The position numbers and the translations under genes are program-made. Positions 37,601 to 55,100 of a DNA stretch of 64,000 nucleotides are shown here, one piece after another. The DNA is taken from the NCBI GenBank assembly GCA_009823395.1, contig CM020516.1:6591001-6655000 (forward strand), written 5' to 3'. Source of the DNA: Thamnaconus septentrionalis. Its lineage: Eukaryota > Chordata > Actinopteri > Tetraodontiformes > Monacanthidae. The stretch's first letter is position 1. Each line of letters opens with the position of its first letter. The notes under the pieces were generated by a model. The model was given only the letters and a program-made list of their open reading frames with translations, searched no databases and had not been told where the DNA came from.

Positions 37601-40600
37601 TCCGCATAACATTGATTCCTTGTTAACAATAAAGAAAACAAAAAAGAAAAAAGAAAGAAATATAGATCAATTTACAACAAATAACTTTATTAACATTGTA
37701 ACAGAAAAGATTTAAAGTGCATCAATTTTGCATCACGCTACGCCACCTTATACGATGCCCCCAGGGGGGCGCTCATCACTATTTGAGCAGTACTGCTTTA
37801 ATGGATAGTTCAGAAAAATTACAAAGTGGCGCTTTAACAGCGTTATTGCTTGAAAAACAACACGTACGCACACTGACGCTTGATTCATTTTGTCGTGTTT
37901 TTTTTCCCCCTTTCAGCTGTGCGTCTGGAAACCAATGAGTCACGCGCGCCTCTCTATTGCGCTCGTCTCACCGCTGACGGCACCAAACTCATGGCGTCAC
38001 TTTCCAAAAAACAGTTGGAGAGGCTCGCGCTGGTTCGAGAGGGAAAAGTGGTGACACGCACACAGACACACACACAAAGGAGTCAGCGACACACCTGCCA
38101 CACCCTCAGCCACACCTTCAGCAGCACCTTCGCTCTCGTTCCTGCCCTGCGCGCATTCTGAAGACGACAGACAAGTTGTGCGCCCATCTTGAAACCTCCT
38201 ATTTCAGCACTGAAAGTGGGAACGTCCATCTTGTCGACCGCCAGGAGGGAGCATTTTTCTCCCCCTATGGGGTCAGAAGCAACTTTTTCAAAACTGCAGA
38301 AGGCTAAATAGAAGCAGAGGGAGCGACCTTGAGTAGTGGCTGAACTAGGGCTGTGCGATTAATCGACTTTAAATCGAAATCGAATTTATTAGTCAAGACG
38401 ATATTAAAAAAAGGAAAATCTTCAAATCAATTTTCCTCTCGCATGCTTCCGGGCTGTGCGCCTCTAGCGAAATGCAAAAGTTTTGCACTTTATTCATTCA
38501 TCGTTGAATAGATGATAGATAATAGATAGCAGAAAAACCTTTTATATCTACCACAATGTTTGGGGACAGTTAAGGTTGTCACTTTATCCACAGGCGGATT
38601 CATTTGGGTTTGGTTCTTAAATTTTCACTTTATTCCCAAATAAGGGAACTCCATCGTTGTTTTTTCAAGTGAAGTTTCAAGAAGACTGTAAATGTTGTCA
38701 CTTTACTAAACCCAAGGAGGATTTATAGTATCTTTCAGTTGCACTTCATTCCCAATAGGGAAATATCTTAGCTATTTTTCTTTAAGAAATAAAGATAAAA
38801 TATTTGAAATAATTTATTCCATTGTCTTTTGTAGTTTGATCAAAAAATCTAAATCAAAAATCGAGTTTTTGGAGAAAAAAAGCCAGGATTTTATTTTGTC
38901 CAAAATCGCCCATTGCTTCGCTCAAGACGTGCAGCCGACGTCGCCTCTTACACAAATGGGAAGCCTAGAGCCGTCGCAAATAAAGAAAAAAAGAACTTCA
39001 CCAGTCTGCTTAAATGTGACATAACCCCTTTGTAAATGTTTTCTACCGCATGGATATTCCAACTTTCCATCTAGCGTGCCAGGGTGTTTGTATTTATACG
39101 AATGAAAAATCTCACCGTGAGTTAGTTAAAACGTGACGGATAAAAAGCGGAAAGGGGAAAGTGGCTGACACAGGTAATAAGTCACCTCGTGAATAAAACA
39201 TCTCTCCACTCCAAGTAGTGTGTGGAGGAGTGTGCACTGCACAGGGAGAAGTACACACACTAAGGCAGATAATCTCAACTCCTTTATTTGGTAAATGCTA
39301 CACAGTTCCAGCAAAAGACTGTTGCACCCAATTCATTGTTACTGGGTAGGACAACGCCCTAAATTATTCATACCTGAAAGTGTGTGTGTGTGTGTGTGTG
39401 TGAGTGTGTGCGCATTCATGCACTGCCTGAGGTATTTCTCTCAGAGGCTGCAAACTAATTTTGTGTTGCACAAACTCAGGACCAGCCCGACCGGTTCAGT
39501 GTCTGGCAGTGGAGCTTTTAATTTGGCCTTTAGATGATAAGACTTTTCTCAGCAAAGCAAAAGAAAGTTGCAGCTGTATATTCGATTAAAACAACCGCAG
39601 GATCACATACTTTTGAAGACAGTCTCCACAATATCTCTTTTGTGAAATATAATAGCAGCAAAATAGCAGTTACGTAAGAAAAACACAGAGCCCTGTGCAG
39701 AAACGCCCTTGAATTTGAAAATAAAGCAACATGCTCTTATCAGTTTGTTTAAATAGTCCCTGCCTCTGATGAACAGCCAACAACATTCTTCCTGAGAGTT
39801 AAACTTCCTGCCTGAACCCAGAAAACACACTGACGACACACAAAACCAGGATTCCAATGTGAACGACGGCTCGACCAGTTTGTGTGCTCCGCTTTCGAGT
39901 GCCAGTTTTTGGCAGTTGTGTGACACAAAGGAAGCAGACAAATCGGAGAAATACTTCATGAAATAACGCCATTGTTTTTTTGCTTGAGTCTTGGGTCACT
40001 GCATACCTGTCCTCTGGTGCTAAAACATGCTCGATTGTGTTCAAAACAATAAAACAAACGGAGGAAGTCCTCCGGCAGAGCAGCGACGCAAAGTTTCTTC
40101 CCACTTTGTTCTCGTTTTTTAAAATACTAATACAGCCGCATTCCTCTGAGTGTGTTAATTCCTGAGTGCTTCGCTTGCATGCATTATGCATAGAGAAAAA
40201 AAGTACACGTTCAGCAGCAGCTTTGCCATGTTCCGTCTTGCTTTCAAACCGGTCTGGCTGTGCATCATGTGCGCGAGCCGCTGACAGTTTCTCTGCTGTG
40301 ATTTAATCGCCGCAGATTTGGCTCCGTCTCCAAAAGAAAAAAAAGAAAGAAATGTCCTCAACTGAGGCTTTTATTTATTTATTTATTTTAAATTCAGACA
40401 CACAACGAGCCTGCCCTCGCCCACATACATCGAATAAAGCTGTGGCTGCGGATGTGTTTGCGCTACGGCTTGTATTTAGAGCCGTCCCGGTCTCGCAGTC
40501 GAGAACAATTTCCATCAAAACCCTCCCAGAAAAAAAGGCCTTTCAGCCTGGCAGCAGGATCAAGTTGACACCCGGTGCTTCCTCGGCAAAGAATTTAGTG

Positions 40601-43000
40601 GGACTCCTGCCCGGGCCAAGCGGCTCTCAGGCCCAGTCTATTTTAATTTGTTCTATCAGTGACTTGGCTTGAAAGTAACACAAAAGACTGTTTTTGTTTT
40701 ACATCTTTTTGTGTTAAAACTGACAGTCGAGAGTCATAAAACAAGACTGTCAGACAGCAACAGACAGGGCTATCTGAATCCACAGCCCTGTCAAAGAAGC
40801 AGTTATTGGGGAGAAAAAAAAAAACAAGCACCAAGCTGTCGGCAAACAACTGAAAACACGTCTAATCTGAAGATCTACAGGAGAGGAGCGCTGCTTCTTC
40901 CCAAGAACAGCCTCAGCAACCTACAGAAAGGGAGCGGCCCTAAACCACAGGAGCTCCTCTGGTGCCGTGCCAGCATTCGCTGGGCCCCTGCAACCCGCAC
41001 AAATCAACCGCGGCAGGCCTCTTGTTTCCACAGCGTTGCACTTATCTCCGCAAGTATTTAGAGCAAGAGTCTTCAGACGGACCTGAAGAAAGACGAATCC
41101 TCCAGAGAACCGACATGTTTCGGGTGAATGCTAAAAAGCGGATTCTGTTTTGGCCGTATCGCTCAGGCCTTGAAAGGGAACGTAGACTTAAAACAAAACA
41201 ACATGAACTTCTCCCAAAAAGCCCTTTAAGATGAATCCAGATAAATCAGACACTATCTACAGCGCCTCCACTGCTGCCACCGCTAAAGGCTGTTTTTAAT
41301 CCTCACAAAACGTGCGCAGATTATCGTTCTCCAGTCATTCTAAGGTTACCCAATGAAGAAAAAACACAGACGTTTAACTGAAATTTAAACAACGTTGACG
41401 TTCTGTGAGGAGGATTGCACAAACTCAAGATAAGCCACAGAATGGGCCCTACAACTAGACAATCTTCATGGTGGTGCCCATGTCTCAGGTAACACATGGG
41501 CTTTTTGCAAAACGACAGCTAAGGCTTTACGGTTTACGAGGCAAAGTCCTGATAGACTGACGGGAGCCTGTGGGTGTGGAACGGCACCGATACAACCTGA
41601 GCGGGAGAGAAAACAGACATCATTGTTTCATACCGTTTCTGAAGACGAGTGAGGGCCTGTGAGCTATTTGGTGTCGCTCCAAACTGACGGCGAAACTCAG
41701 TTTGTCTAAGAATAGACAGATTTTTGTGGGGTTTTTTCCGGTTTAGATGCCTTTCATTCCTTTCAGGCTGCAAACTACTTTTAAAAAAATGTGGCTTCGA
41801 GTCAGCAGCAAAACTACAAAATATAAAATGTTGCCCAGGCGCCAGTTGTGTTATCTTTTTGCCCTCTTGCTCCAAATGTCAGCTTTATGTACTGCGTGTT
41901 TTGCTATTATTAACATCTCCATATCGTAACCTCTAAACACCCTGGGAATAACTGGTCGGCAAAGCACAAAATTTAATCCAGCGCTCATTTGTTTGATAGG
42001 AATCTTGCCCAAAGCTCAGGGTAAATCCCTCTGTGAGCTCGATTTCAAGGGAAGGTTCTAGTTCTTCCTTGGCGGAACAGTTGTTTCTCAGAGGACGCCA
42101 CCACAGGTTACGGTGTTGCTGTTGTAGGAATTTAGGCGTTTTACATGGTACACAAAGTATTGTGACAGGAACAGAAAAGGAGCTGTTATTTGAAAGTAGC
42201 TCCTGAAGTTGGTTTCAATCCGTTTTGCAAAAATCGGATTTCATGTGATTTGTGACTGTTCAGACTACACAAGAGTCATCCGGTTTCAATCTGGATGGGC
42301 TAAAAATCGGATTTTGGCTGGCAGTCTGAACGCGCCCAAAATGGTCAGGTGACAAAACATCCAGGTCGTCAAACTTGTAAAACGCACAAGTTTGGCGACA
42401 AAACATGATCTGAACCTGTTCAAAACGGTTGCACCGTTTTGCTTTGCACCAAACTCTTCGCTCCACAGACATTTACCACCATGGATTCATTTGCCTGTCT
42501 CAACGAGAGGGGTGTAAAGTTGTCCTGAGTGAACCACCTACAGAGGACAGGCTGTTACTGATAAGACACAGGAGCAAAGTTCAATTGTGACAGTGCTGGA
42601 GCGCCCTCCCTCACCCCCTCCCAAGACCAGTGTACTTCCAAAGGTCGTTTTCCCTTCAGCTCGAACAAAAGGGCACTGTTGAATTTCACGACCACGCCAC
42701 GATCCCATCGCCGAGTCTCTATATCCGAGTTAGTGTGTCGGACCGAACCCGTTCCCCCTTAAAGAGTGGTGGTGGGAAAGCGGGACGCTACTCACAGTTC
42801 TCCATGAGCGACTTGCTGTCCCACTGGTCGTTCCTGCCCCGGTACTCGGTCCACATACTGGCGTAGTGGGACTTGGCGTCCTCGTCCTCGACCCATCCGG
42901 AGGTGGCGGCGATGGCGATGATGTCAAAAATAATGGCGAAGAGTATGAGCAGGGGCAGGATCCACCTGCAGCGCGGGTAGGCGATCCCACAGCGGAACAT
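34630..43000 (-). CDS. perp: perp, p53/p63-regulated tetraspan membrane protein
   Basis: PERP is a PMP22/claudin-family tetraspan protein of desmosomes and the plasma membrane, a p53 and p63 target in other vertebrates. Three exons on the minus strand: 42796-43000, 37245-37385, 34630-34841. They total 558 bp, 185 aa (human 193), with the same three-exon layout. The start [20 protein letters not shown] matches the family N-terminus. Membrane segments lie at about residues 13-32, 73-98, 105-127 and 143-166. The loop after TM1 holds a tryptophan-rich SGW...W region, and the C-terminus is [20 protein letters not shown]. Intron 1 (5.4 kb) and intron 2 (2.4 kb) hold transposon remnants. In human PERP also lies next to TNFAIP3. 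Confidence 0.95.
34898..35520. mobile_element. Degraded hAT-like repeats in perp intron 2
   Basis: Starts cagggctgggcaaactt, resembling the element ends at 2370-3060, and ends ccgcagtttgtcc. An inner 'ggtgtcaaactctgacccgc' segment (34981) is another common fish element end. The part 35163-35385 is homologous to 9882-10090. Confidence 0.6.
36565..36756. mobile_element. Internally deleted Tc1-like element, copy 2
   Basis: A diverged left end (ctacactttggacacc...tttatctttac) and a clear right end (gtgtgtccaaacttttgactggtagtgta) are separated by only about 130 bp. No transposase remains. In perp intron 2. Confidence 0.65.
37483..37795. mobile_element. Short hAT-like MITE in perp intron 1
   Basis: Ends CAGTGCTTCTCAAT... 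and its imperfect inverse (...ATTTGAGCAGTACTG), with subterminal poly-C blocks. Flanking octamers gtttactg and ctttaatg match at 6/8. Confidence 0.6.
38346..38918. mobile_element. Non-autonomous DNA element with 'gcgattaatcg' end
   Basis: Begins agggctgtgcgattaatcg, with 'aaatcgaaatcga' just inside, and ends near ccaaaatcgccc. This layout is seen in abundant fish DNA elements. Boundaries are approximate. Confidence 0.5.
38919..42795. other. Rest of perp intron 1
   Basis: No exon seen. (TG)n lies at 39382-39402. A stretch near 42205-42345 with repeated 'atcggatt' and 'cagtctgaacg' motifs may be another dispersed repeat. The remainder is single-copy sequence. Confidence 0.4.
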
Positions 43001-45658
43001 GGTCGGAGTTTGTGTGGAGCGGCAGCGGCGGGAGAGGCGGGGGGAAACGGGGCTGGCCGGCGGTGGAGACTGAAGCGCGGTGTGGTGCGGTCCGGTTTTA
43101 TTGAGACTCTTCGCGAGACTCTTTCACCCGTTGAGTGAGTCTGCGGGTGTGGCGTGGATACCGGATAAACACCACCTCCCCCGCCCGCCCAGAGTGTGTA
43201 ATGAAACCTGTTTGGGGTGGGAAGAAAGAGAAGAAAAGCTGAAGGGCAGGGCTTGACTGTGTGTTTGAGCCGAAACGAGCCCGGCCCCGTCCTGTGTGTC
43301 ATATTACACACCGACCTTGTCAGCAGCTACTGTTGACGAGTCGACTGATTCACCTGCGACCCGACTAGAAAAGTTAAACCCATGACTATTAGTCGGTTAA
43401 AAAAAAAAAATCAATAAAACAGTTGAATTTAGAAACACAACAGGTAGCAAGAGACTACGCCCGCCGTTGAGTAGGCACAGGTAAGGAAGTACAGTTTTAA
43501 GAGGGGAAAGACGGAGAGAAGGATGCAGTACTTTGAACACCCACGCGGTGGCAGGCTAGACAAACCTTGTAGTTGCAGAGAGGGAAGCACGGCCGCCGAA
43601 TTTCGGAGCTATTTCTTCCTAGACTACAATGATCTATGTTTGGAGCAAGAGCAGGGAAAGAAGTGATGACAGATGTCATAATAAAAACAGATATCTGCTC
43701 TCTAAAAGCAACAGGACAGAATGATAATAAGAAATACATAAATTAAGCCTTTCCTCACAAAATCAGTCAATGCATTTTTTATACCGGAACTGGGAACATT
43801 CGCAATTTACTCAGCACATTTGATTTGGTATTTCTGATATGCTTTATGTAGGCCACTTAACCCTACGTGCATTAACTTCGTATTCAGCAAATGTAAATAT
43901 TGAGGTAACTTGCTTTTATTGCAGGTTAAATTCATGTATTTATGTTAGAAGATTAAAATATTATATTGATTTGGGGGCAACACTTGGAAACCCCCTGAGG
44001 CTAGAAGCTCATATCCACTTCTAGCATCTTTACTATCAATGTGTTTCCGTACTATGATTAGTTAACTTCATCTCATACTGTCTTGTGTTTTGTCTTTTTA
44101 CCTTAGAGGGTTTGTGCTTTAAAAAAAATGCACTAACTACCCCCTTTAAAACACTTTGATGAACAGTTCTCACTTTTAAATGTACCCTAAAACTTGAGTT
44201 GATTTGCCGTTGCTTTAGATGACTGAACATCTCTGAAGACAATGGCAGACACATTGCAGTTTGTATCAGGACACTGATTCACAGCTGCAAGCAGCACAAA
44301 CTGATGCAATATGCCAAACACGATCTGTAAGAGCTTTCTGAGTCTGCCCCTGATTTGTTATCAAAATATGTCACCCGATAAGTTTCAATCCTCCGAAACA
44401 GGGAAACAGAACATATTGGTAATATTACATTTGTCGTCCAGAACAATGTAAATATCTAACTCCACAAATGTGGACTTGAGTTTTGAAGCCAATTAGTCCC
44501 AGTCTACTCTTTCCTCCTGTTTGTTTTGTCGCAGTACAACTCCATTATTCTTATACGATGACACGAGGAATGTTAGTGTGTTTGTTCTTCTTGGCTCTTT
44601 CACCCGGTCCCTTCCCCCAAGACCTCAACTTTCAGCAGTTTCTAAGGCCGGACCTGCAACTTCTAAGCATTCCACAAGGTGTCCTCAAACATTCAAGTCC
44701 ATCCTGAACATCTCAGGATGGACCTCGCTTTAAAAGCATTTGTCTCTTTACAGTTCCTGCTGATTATCACTTTTTAACCACTGGCCATGTATTATTCAAA
44801 TGGGACGCAAATCTGTTCAAGAAAGCATAACTTCGTTCACATGTTTGAACATATATATATATACATATATATATATATATGTATATATATGCATGTACAT
44901 ATATATACATCTGTTATATTCTGATGTAGGTGCAGAGTGCATTTTAAATTCTACATCTCTCTATTGGTTTGCGTGAGTATACATCAACATGTCACCAAGC
45001 ATTATCTCCAAATTTATTTTGCTGCCATAAACATAATCTTCATTGTCCATTGCTGGAAGCTCAGGGTTTGTTTAAGCAACTGCCAACAGTCAAACGTTAA
45101 ACAATCAACTTCCTTCTAAGGGGCAACACAGGAAAAAAAGAAGAAGCTTGACTTCAATTTTCCCTTCTGTCAACATTTCCCAGCCTTTGTGTCCTCACAT
45201 TTATCTCCATCTTTTCCTGTCGTGCCCCCTCCTCTCCTTCCACTTTCTAACATGTCCAGGGAAATCAAAACCTGAGCAGCCTGGCCGGGAACCCTTCTAC
45301 CTCTCACAGAGCCTCCAATCTTGGATACCTTCGACAATCAGATTATTGTGTCGGAAGTGTCCTCTGACGGTAGTTTCCTGCTCTGTTGTTAATCAGACTC
45401 ATTTACACAAGGTAGTGATGTCTGTTTTAACGCCATAGCACTTCTGACTCAGCTCCTTATGAGACCACATTAGGTCTTCCTTGTCCTTTTGGGATGTTGT
45501 TTTTGCTCTTGCCGACTTAACTGGTGTTGTTCGTTGTTCTGTGCTTACAACTGACCCAAGTTTACAGAACCCTTGGCATCACTTGCCTGCTGCCCAGGGA
45601 TACACATCTGAGCATGTCGCTGTTGCTGTCTTAGATCACACACAAGAGGCAGAACGTC
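43001..45658. other. Spacer between perp promoter and tmem26 3' end
   Basis: The first 150 bp above perp is GC-rich and probably promoter/5' UTR. Imperfect (TA)n/(ATATATAC)n lies at 44848-44910. A minus-strand AATAAA near 45010 could end tmem26 mRNA. No exon seen. Confidence 0.4.
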
Positions 45659-49670
<4,012 letters not shown>

Positions 49671-50536
49671 TGCGCCGCCGCCCGTGGAACCTCAGCATTG
49701 TGAGCCTCAGGACGGTCGAACAAAGCTGTGGCCACTGCTTTAATGTTGTGGCTTTGCGATCGTGGCGCAATGAGGAACAAAGTCGTGCGAAAACTTTGAA
49801 GTCCTGGCTTCAAAGACGCGATCGTACATCGCGTATGCCTGACTTCAAAAAGTCAACAGGCATTATTATTATTATTATTATTATTATTAGCAGTAGTAGT
49901 ATTATTACAATTGGTCAGAAATAAGTATTTTATGAAATGCTCCATTGAGTGTACAGGAGGGGGCAGCATCACATCATCTGTTCATTCTTTCACACGCTGC
50001 TTGCCAACATGAAGGACCCTGCCAGTGCTGTCAATGCACTTTACTCTCCTGTGTGAAACAGTGCGACGCCTTACCCGGGGAGCGGTGTTAGTGACGTCAC
50101 TACGGGCTGGTTCCCAGGACTATTTGCCAAATCTATCTCATGCCGCTGCTGGAGAGACATTTTTGCATAGGACTCTGAAATCGACCAGCTGTGACCTTTA
50201 AGATCAGTACTGTTTAAGGCTGAGAAATTATTTTTAAACTTTTAATTGTAATAAACATTTGGAAATGAGTGGGTTTATGGACTATGATTGCTTGTATTTA
50301 CATGCACATACACACATTTAAATGAGATTTTAGTCAATATGGCACTATTTTTTATGACGTGAGAAAATTTATTTTTTAATGTGCATGAATAAAATAAGCT
50401 GTATGGCAGCAAAAAAGTGTCTCAGTGTGCCTATAATGCTTGTGTAAAATAGACTTGGAGAGATTCCAGTACTGTACAGAGTAAATGATTGGTTTTGGGA
50501 AATTGCTCAGGAATTTCTAGAATGTGAGATTACAAA

Positions 50537-50700
50537 CAGATGGCGGAGTGGTGCAGTGGTCAGCACTGTCGCCTTGCCACAGGAAGGTCGTGGATTGCAC
50601 GTTCTCTGCGGCGTCTGCGTCGGCGACTTGTACGGGCACTGACTCTGCCTTGACAGCCGGGAGAGGCTGCAGCGCAGGCCGAGGAAAATGGATGGATGGT
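50537..50700. repeat. Degenerate SINE-like dispersed repeat
   Basis: ggcggagtggtgcagtggtcagcactgtcgcc followed by a shortened body and a gaaaatggatggatgg tail, the pattern of an abundant teleost repeat. Confidence 0.6.
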
Positions 50701-51041
50701 ACACAAACAAGCAAACAAAGATGTGAGAGCACGACGTGAAAAACACATATTAGAATGTTGTGCTGTTATTCAAACGGACAAATCCAGCCATCCCTCATGC
50801 CTCTGTAAATGAAAGGGTTCCGAGTGAGGCAGGAGCTAATTAAAAATGAATTATGTAAAAAGAAAAAAAAAGAAAAAAGAAAAAAAGAAAAAGCGCTCGG
50901 TTCCCACTACTTTCTCATCAGCGGTTCAGATTTGTTCAACTTAAACCATAATCATGTGTTCTAATCACGTATCCTATTATCCTGCCATGCAGGAAATAAC
51001 ACGTCAGGCCAAATCCGCCCTGGCTAAACACACACACGGAG

Positions 51042-51042
<1 letters not shown>

Positions 51043-51100
<58 letters not shown>
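51043..51100. repeat. (CA)n microsatellite
   Basis: About 28 CA units in the spacer upstream of tmem26. Confidence 0.95.
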
Positions 51101-51101
<1 letters not shown>

Positions 51102-51799
51102 ATCATTTTGCCCTACTTGGCTGCACGCTGAGTAGATTTTTATTCAAATCAATCTGGCAAGCCGGCGCAGGAGCAAGGAAACAGTAGAGAGAGGCCCATA
51201 ACCTTGGAAAGGAGACAGTCTTTTCCTGTCTTTGTTCCAAAAAGAAGGGGGGGTGGGGGGGGATTGGGGTTGCCATCAGCCTTTGCATTGCATCACATGG
51301 AATCACAATAACAATTTCAGGCAGTGTAAGAATGCAGAGCAGAGGGTATCCAGTTTCAAGAAAGGCTTTTTAACATCCTGCGTCAACAAGAGGGCGAGGG
51401 AGGCAGAGGGGGGGGGGGGGGGGGCAAAGAAAGTACAGAGTATTTGTGCAACATGTCCCCAGTGTTTATCCTGTTCCCAGTTGATAAAGTCCAGAATAAA
51501 GCATGAGCAAAAAAAGGGGGGCATTGAGTGTAAAAATCAAACTGTGCGCGCTCTTCACTTGACAACGACACATTCAGGCAAACAGAGGGTCTGTCAGTCA
51601 GTCGAGTCAGTCGTCGTCAAAAGGAAACAGACCCTCCTCTGTCGGCCGAGACAAAAAGGTCCATGCAGCATCTTTAGCCCCCCCCCGACCCCCTCAGGGC
51701 CGGGTGATACCCAGTGATTCTGTGCAAGGGTGAGGGTGGGGGGAAGAGGGGAGGAGGAGGAGGAGGAGGAGGAGGAGGAGGAGGCCTGCTGTTCAAGAA

Positions 51800-51919
51800 T
51801 CAGCTCTTGTCTTTGCGGGCCTGATGATGACAGAGATGGCTAACAGGCTTTGGACACTGATCACAGGGTAGCGATTCCTTCTCCGCCGCTTCTTCAATCA
51901 TGCAGAACGGCGCCGCTCG
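51800..51919 (-). CDS. Candidate terminal coding exon, unidentified
   Basis: A long pyrimidine tract ending tttgccaacag precedes a 40-codon open frame with stop at 51800. It includes FCMIEEAAEKESLPCDQC and then a CHH cluster, so a CxxC...CHH zinc-ribbon-like arrangement is possible. A (GAG)n tract follows. I do not recognise the protein. It may be the last exon of a minus-strand gene or a non-coding transcript that happens to be open. Confidence 0.3.
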   Translation of the reverse strand, partial: RAAPFCMIEEAAEKESLPCDQCPKPVSHLCHHQARKDKS

Positions 51920-52119
51920 CTGTTGGCAAAACAGGGATAAATAGAGAGAGCAAGAGAGAGACAGAGGGAGAGGGAGAGAGAGAGAAAATTGTTGTGATGT
52001 TGACGTGAAATAAAAGAGACCACGGCGGAGCAATAAAACGTTTGAAATGTTGCTGTTTGCGAACCGCTCGTAACCAACCGAGAGATGAGGAATGAAGTCG
52101 GAAAAAGGCGCATGAAAAT

Positions 52120-55100
52120 AACTTAATTCAATTTATTTCATGTACTAATTGAATCCAAATACGAGGAAGGGATTAGCTTCATCTTCTCTCCAGGAATAAC
52201 AGCTGCTTTTTGGCATCCGCACTGCAAACACCAAGACCTTTCTTTCATTTCCAGCACAGTTTTCAGCCTATTTTACAAGTCAAAATAAAACAAGCAGCTT
52301 CAACCCAAAGGTGGAAAATAACACTCAAATGACGGCTCGCCTCAGTTGTTCTTCATTAAAGGCAGCATGGAATTCATCTTTTGGATTGTTTTTGTTTGAT
52401 TTTCTCGCTCTCTCTGTTTTTACCTCCCTAAGCCCTTATATTCATTAATGATCTCTTTTAAAGCGGAGCACTCCCGCAGCCTTGACTCTTCCCCCGGGGG
52501 TTTAATTGATATGTTGAGCCATCCTGCCTAAGCCGACAAATCTGCTCACCCTCAGAGAATTTCATTTGTTTGGGTTTCAGGTTGCAGCTGAAGTGTTGCA
52601 TGCCTGAACAGCTGTTTGTGTGTGGGGGCTCTTTCTCATCCTGACGACGAGAACAATTCAAGCAGAAACATGCCTCAAAGCGCCGAAAAGGTTATATTTA
52701 AAGCGCGCTGGATGGATTACCAGAAGACATATTGCAGTGGTTTAGATTCAACTCAACGGGATGAACGTCTCATCACACAGAAAAAGAAGACTGCAGCACC
52801 GCCCTCATCAGTTTAGTATTCTTAAAGCTGCGCATATATCCTTTTATAGACTGCCTTTAATAGGTGCCCTATATATACTGGCCCCCCCGTTAATGCCGCA
52901 AATATACAGCTGTCATCTGCTGCATGCTATTATGGGTATGTCCCTGCAGGGGGCACTGGAAGCCACAGCTTCACAGGCGCCGTTTGAAAGTCACACATTT
53001 TATAAGTCATTGTGCCGTACATGCTAATGGACAAAAGGCTGAACACACTGTGCATAAAGGAGGAGGGAGTCTGAGGAGGCGTTATCAGAATGAGCAGCCT
53101 CTCTCTCTCTCTCTCTCTCTCTCGCTGATTCTCTCCCCCCCTCTCTCTTTCTCTGTCTTTCTGGCATGTCTGCGTTTATTTTTAGGGGATGAAAAAAAAA
53201 ATGTTTTCACACAGAGACCACAGTCGAGTGGATGCAACTCATATTTTCCCAAAAGAGGGCTCCTTTTAAGGAGAAACCGCAGAATCCATTCCTCCCCTTG
53301 TTTATCCGTTTAATTTCATAGCAGCTGCGCCCTGCATTAAAAAGCCCGGGAACAACACCGGCGGATTGTTTCACATGTGTAAACATTCCCCCCGAAAACA
53401 AGGCGGGTCAGGGGGGTGAAGCAGGTGGCTCTGCACGGTCGCACGGCCCCCACGGGCCTCGATCTCCCCCCTCCAACTTCAGAAATACCGTTTCAAGACC
53501 CAGGGCCCTGCTGCACAGTCACACATGTCAGGCATTTGCATGGGAGAAATTGCACTTAAATGGGTAACACATGACTCATTCGCTCTCAGGCCCCGACAGC
53601 TGCGACGGGCCAAGCGGTTATTGGACAAATATGATTCGCCCCAGAACAGAGCGAGCCTTCAAAGCTTTTTCCAATGTGGAATCTCTGACATAAGCCGAAA
53701 AATAAAGCAATACTGAAGGGGGGGATTTAGTGTAACACATATTGAGTTACATCCAAACCATATCATGAGTATTCATTTTCCCTCCACAGTCCCTGGGCCT
53801 TTTTTCCTCCCCCCTCCTCCTCCTCCTCGCCCCCTCCCTCCCCTCTGCTGACCTTAAACCTGACAACTGTTATGAATTCTGCATTAGCAATCAAAACAAA
53901 AGGCTATTATGCGGCGCAGAGCTGGCCTCTGCTTGCTGCTTTGGCTCCTATTCCGGGCGTACAGTAAACAGCCCACAGATGTTTTACATTGATATTAAGA
54001 ACCTTAATTTGTCCCGCGCAGAAAAAGGCCAGGCATAGCAGCGGGATTAAGTTCTCAGCCATGTATCACACAGCACAGACAGCAATCTCATTTAGCTGCG
54101 GCGAAGTTTACAGTGAGTGGGTTTTGCATAGGTCATTAGTTGTCTCAAAATATCCCCCTGTCACCATAGCAACTTCAAGTGACTGCTAAATTGCCTTATA
54201 AAATGTGATAAATTATTAACGCTGAGGGTTTTTTTCCCCCTCTACCCTCCCCATCCCCCTTTTCCTTTTAATATGTGCGCTCATACGCTGAGTTGCAAAT
54301 GCATTTTTATTTCCCCGCCCTGCCTCCGCCGCTGCCGCCTCTGCGACGGAGCAATTCAGCAGCTGTCAGTCACATTTCAAAAACAGATCCATTGTCTGCA
54401 TACTTGATTGCCGCGTCCTGATTTGCAGATATGTCCCAGGGATTTACGCAGATTACAACAGTATTGCACACATAAGCCGAGCGCTCCGAACGCAGCGCCT
54501 TTATGTGACAACTCCGGAGGAGAAAAAAATGGAAAAAACACTGGCGGGTGTGAAAACTGCTCGCCGCGATTTGATGTGTAGCTGCGCACGACGCGGCGGA
54601 GGCCAGACGGGAGGTTGAGCGGCGCGTCGCTGAGTAATCTGATCACAGATGTCTGCTGACATTTATGCCTGTTTTATAACAAGTCAGTGCATGGATGGAC
54701 GGAGGGGGGGGGGGGCGGTAAGGCCATGGATGTATTATAAGAACTGGACACCGGACTGGCAATATGCCAGCGCGTTGATTTTCCCCGCTGGCCACTCGAG
54801 GTACTGCCGCAAAAAAAATCCCATGGGCCCAAAAAGCCTTCTTCCCATAGACCACAATACAAAAATAAACTCCTTTAAAACGGCTGACAGGACGACTGAG
54901 ACCTGAAACACGTTTTATAGCAAATCTCTCTATGATAGATTTTTCAGCTATGGTATTTTAGTATATTCTAAAGAAAATAAAGTCCAGAAAATCAGCAGAA
55001 AAGAGTTTATTCCCAGCGTGACATCACAGCGTCATACATGTTGCTGGTTTCTCAGCTCGTCCTGATTGTCTGTAAGTGACCTTCCTCAGAATTGTTCTGA

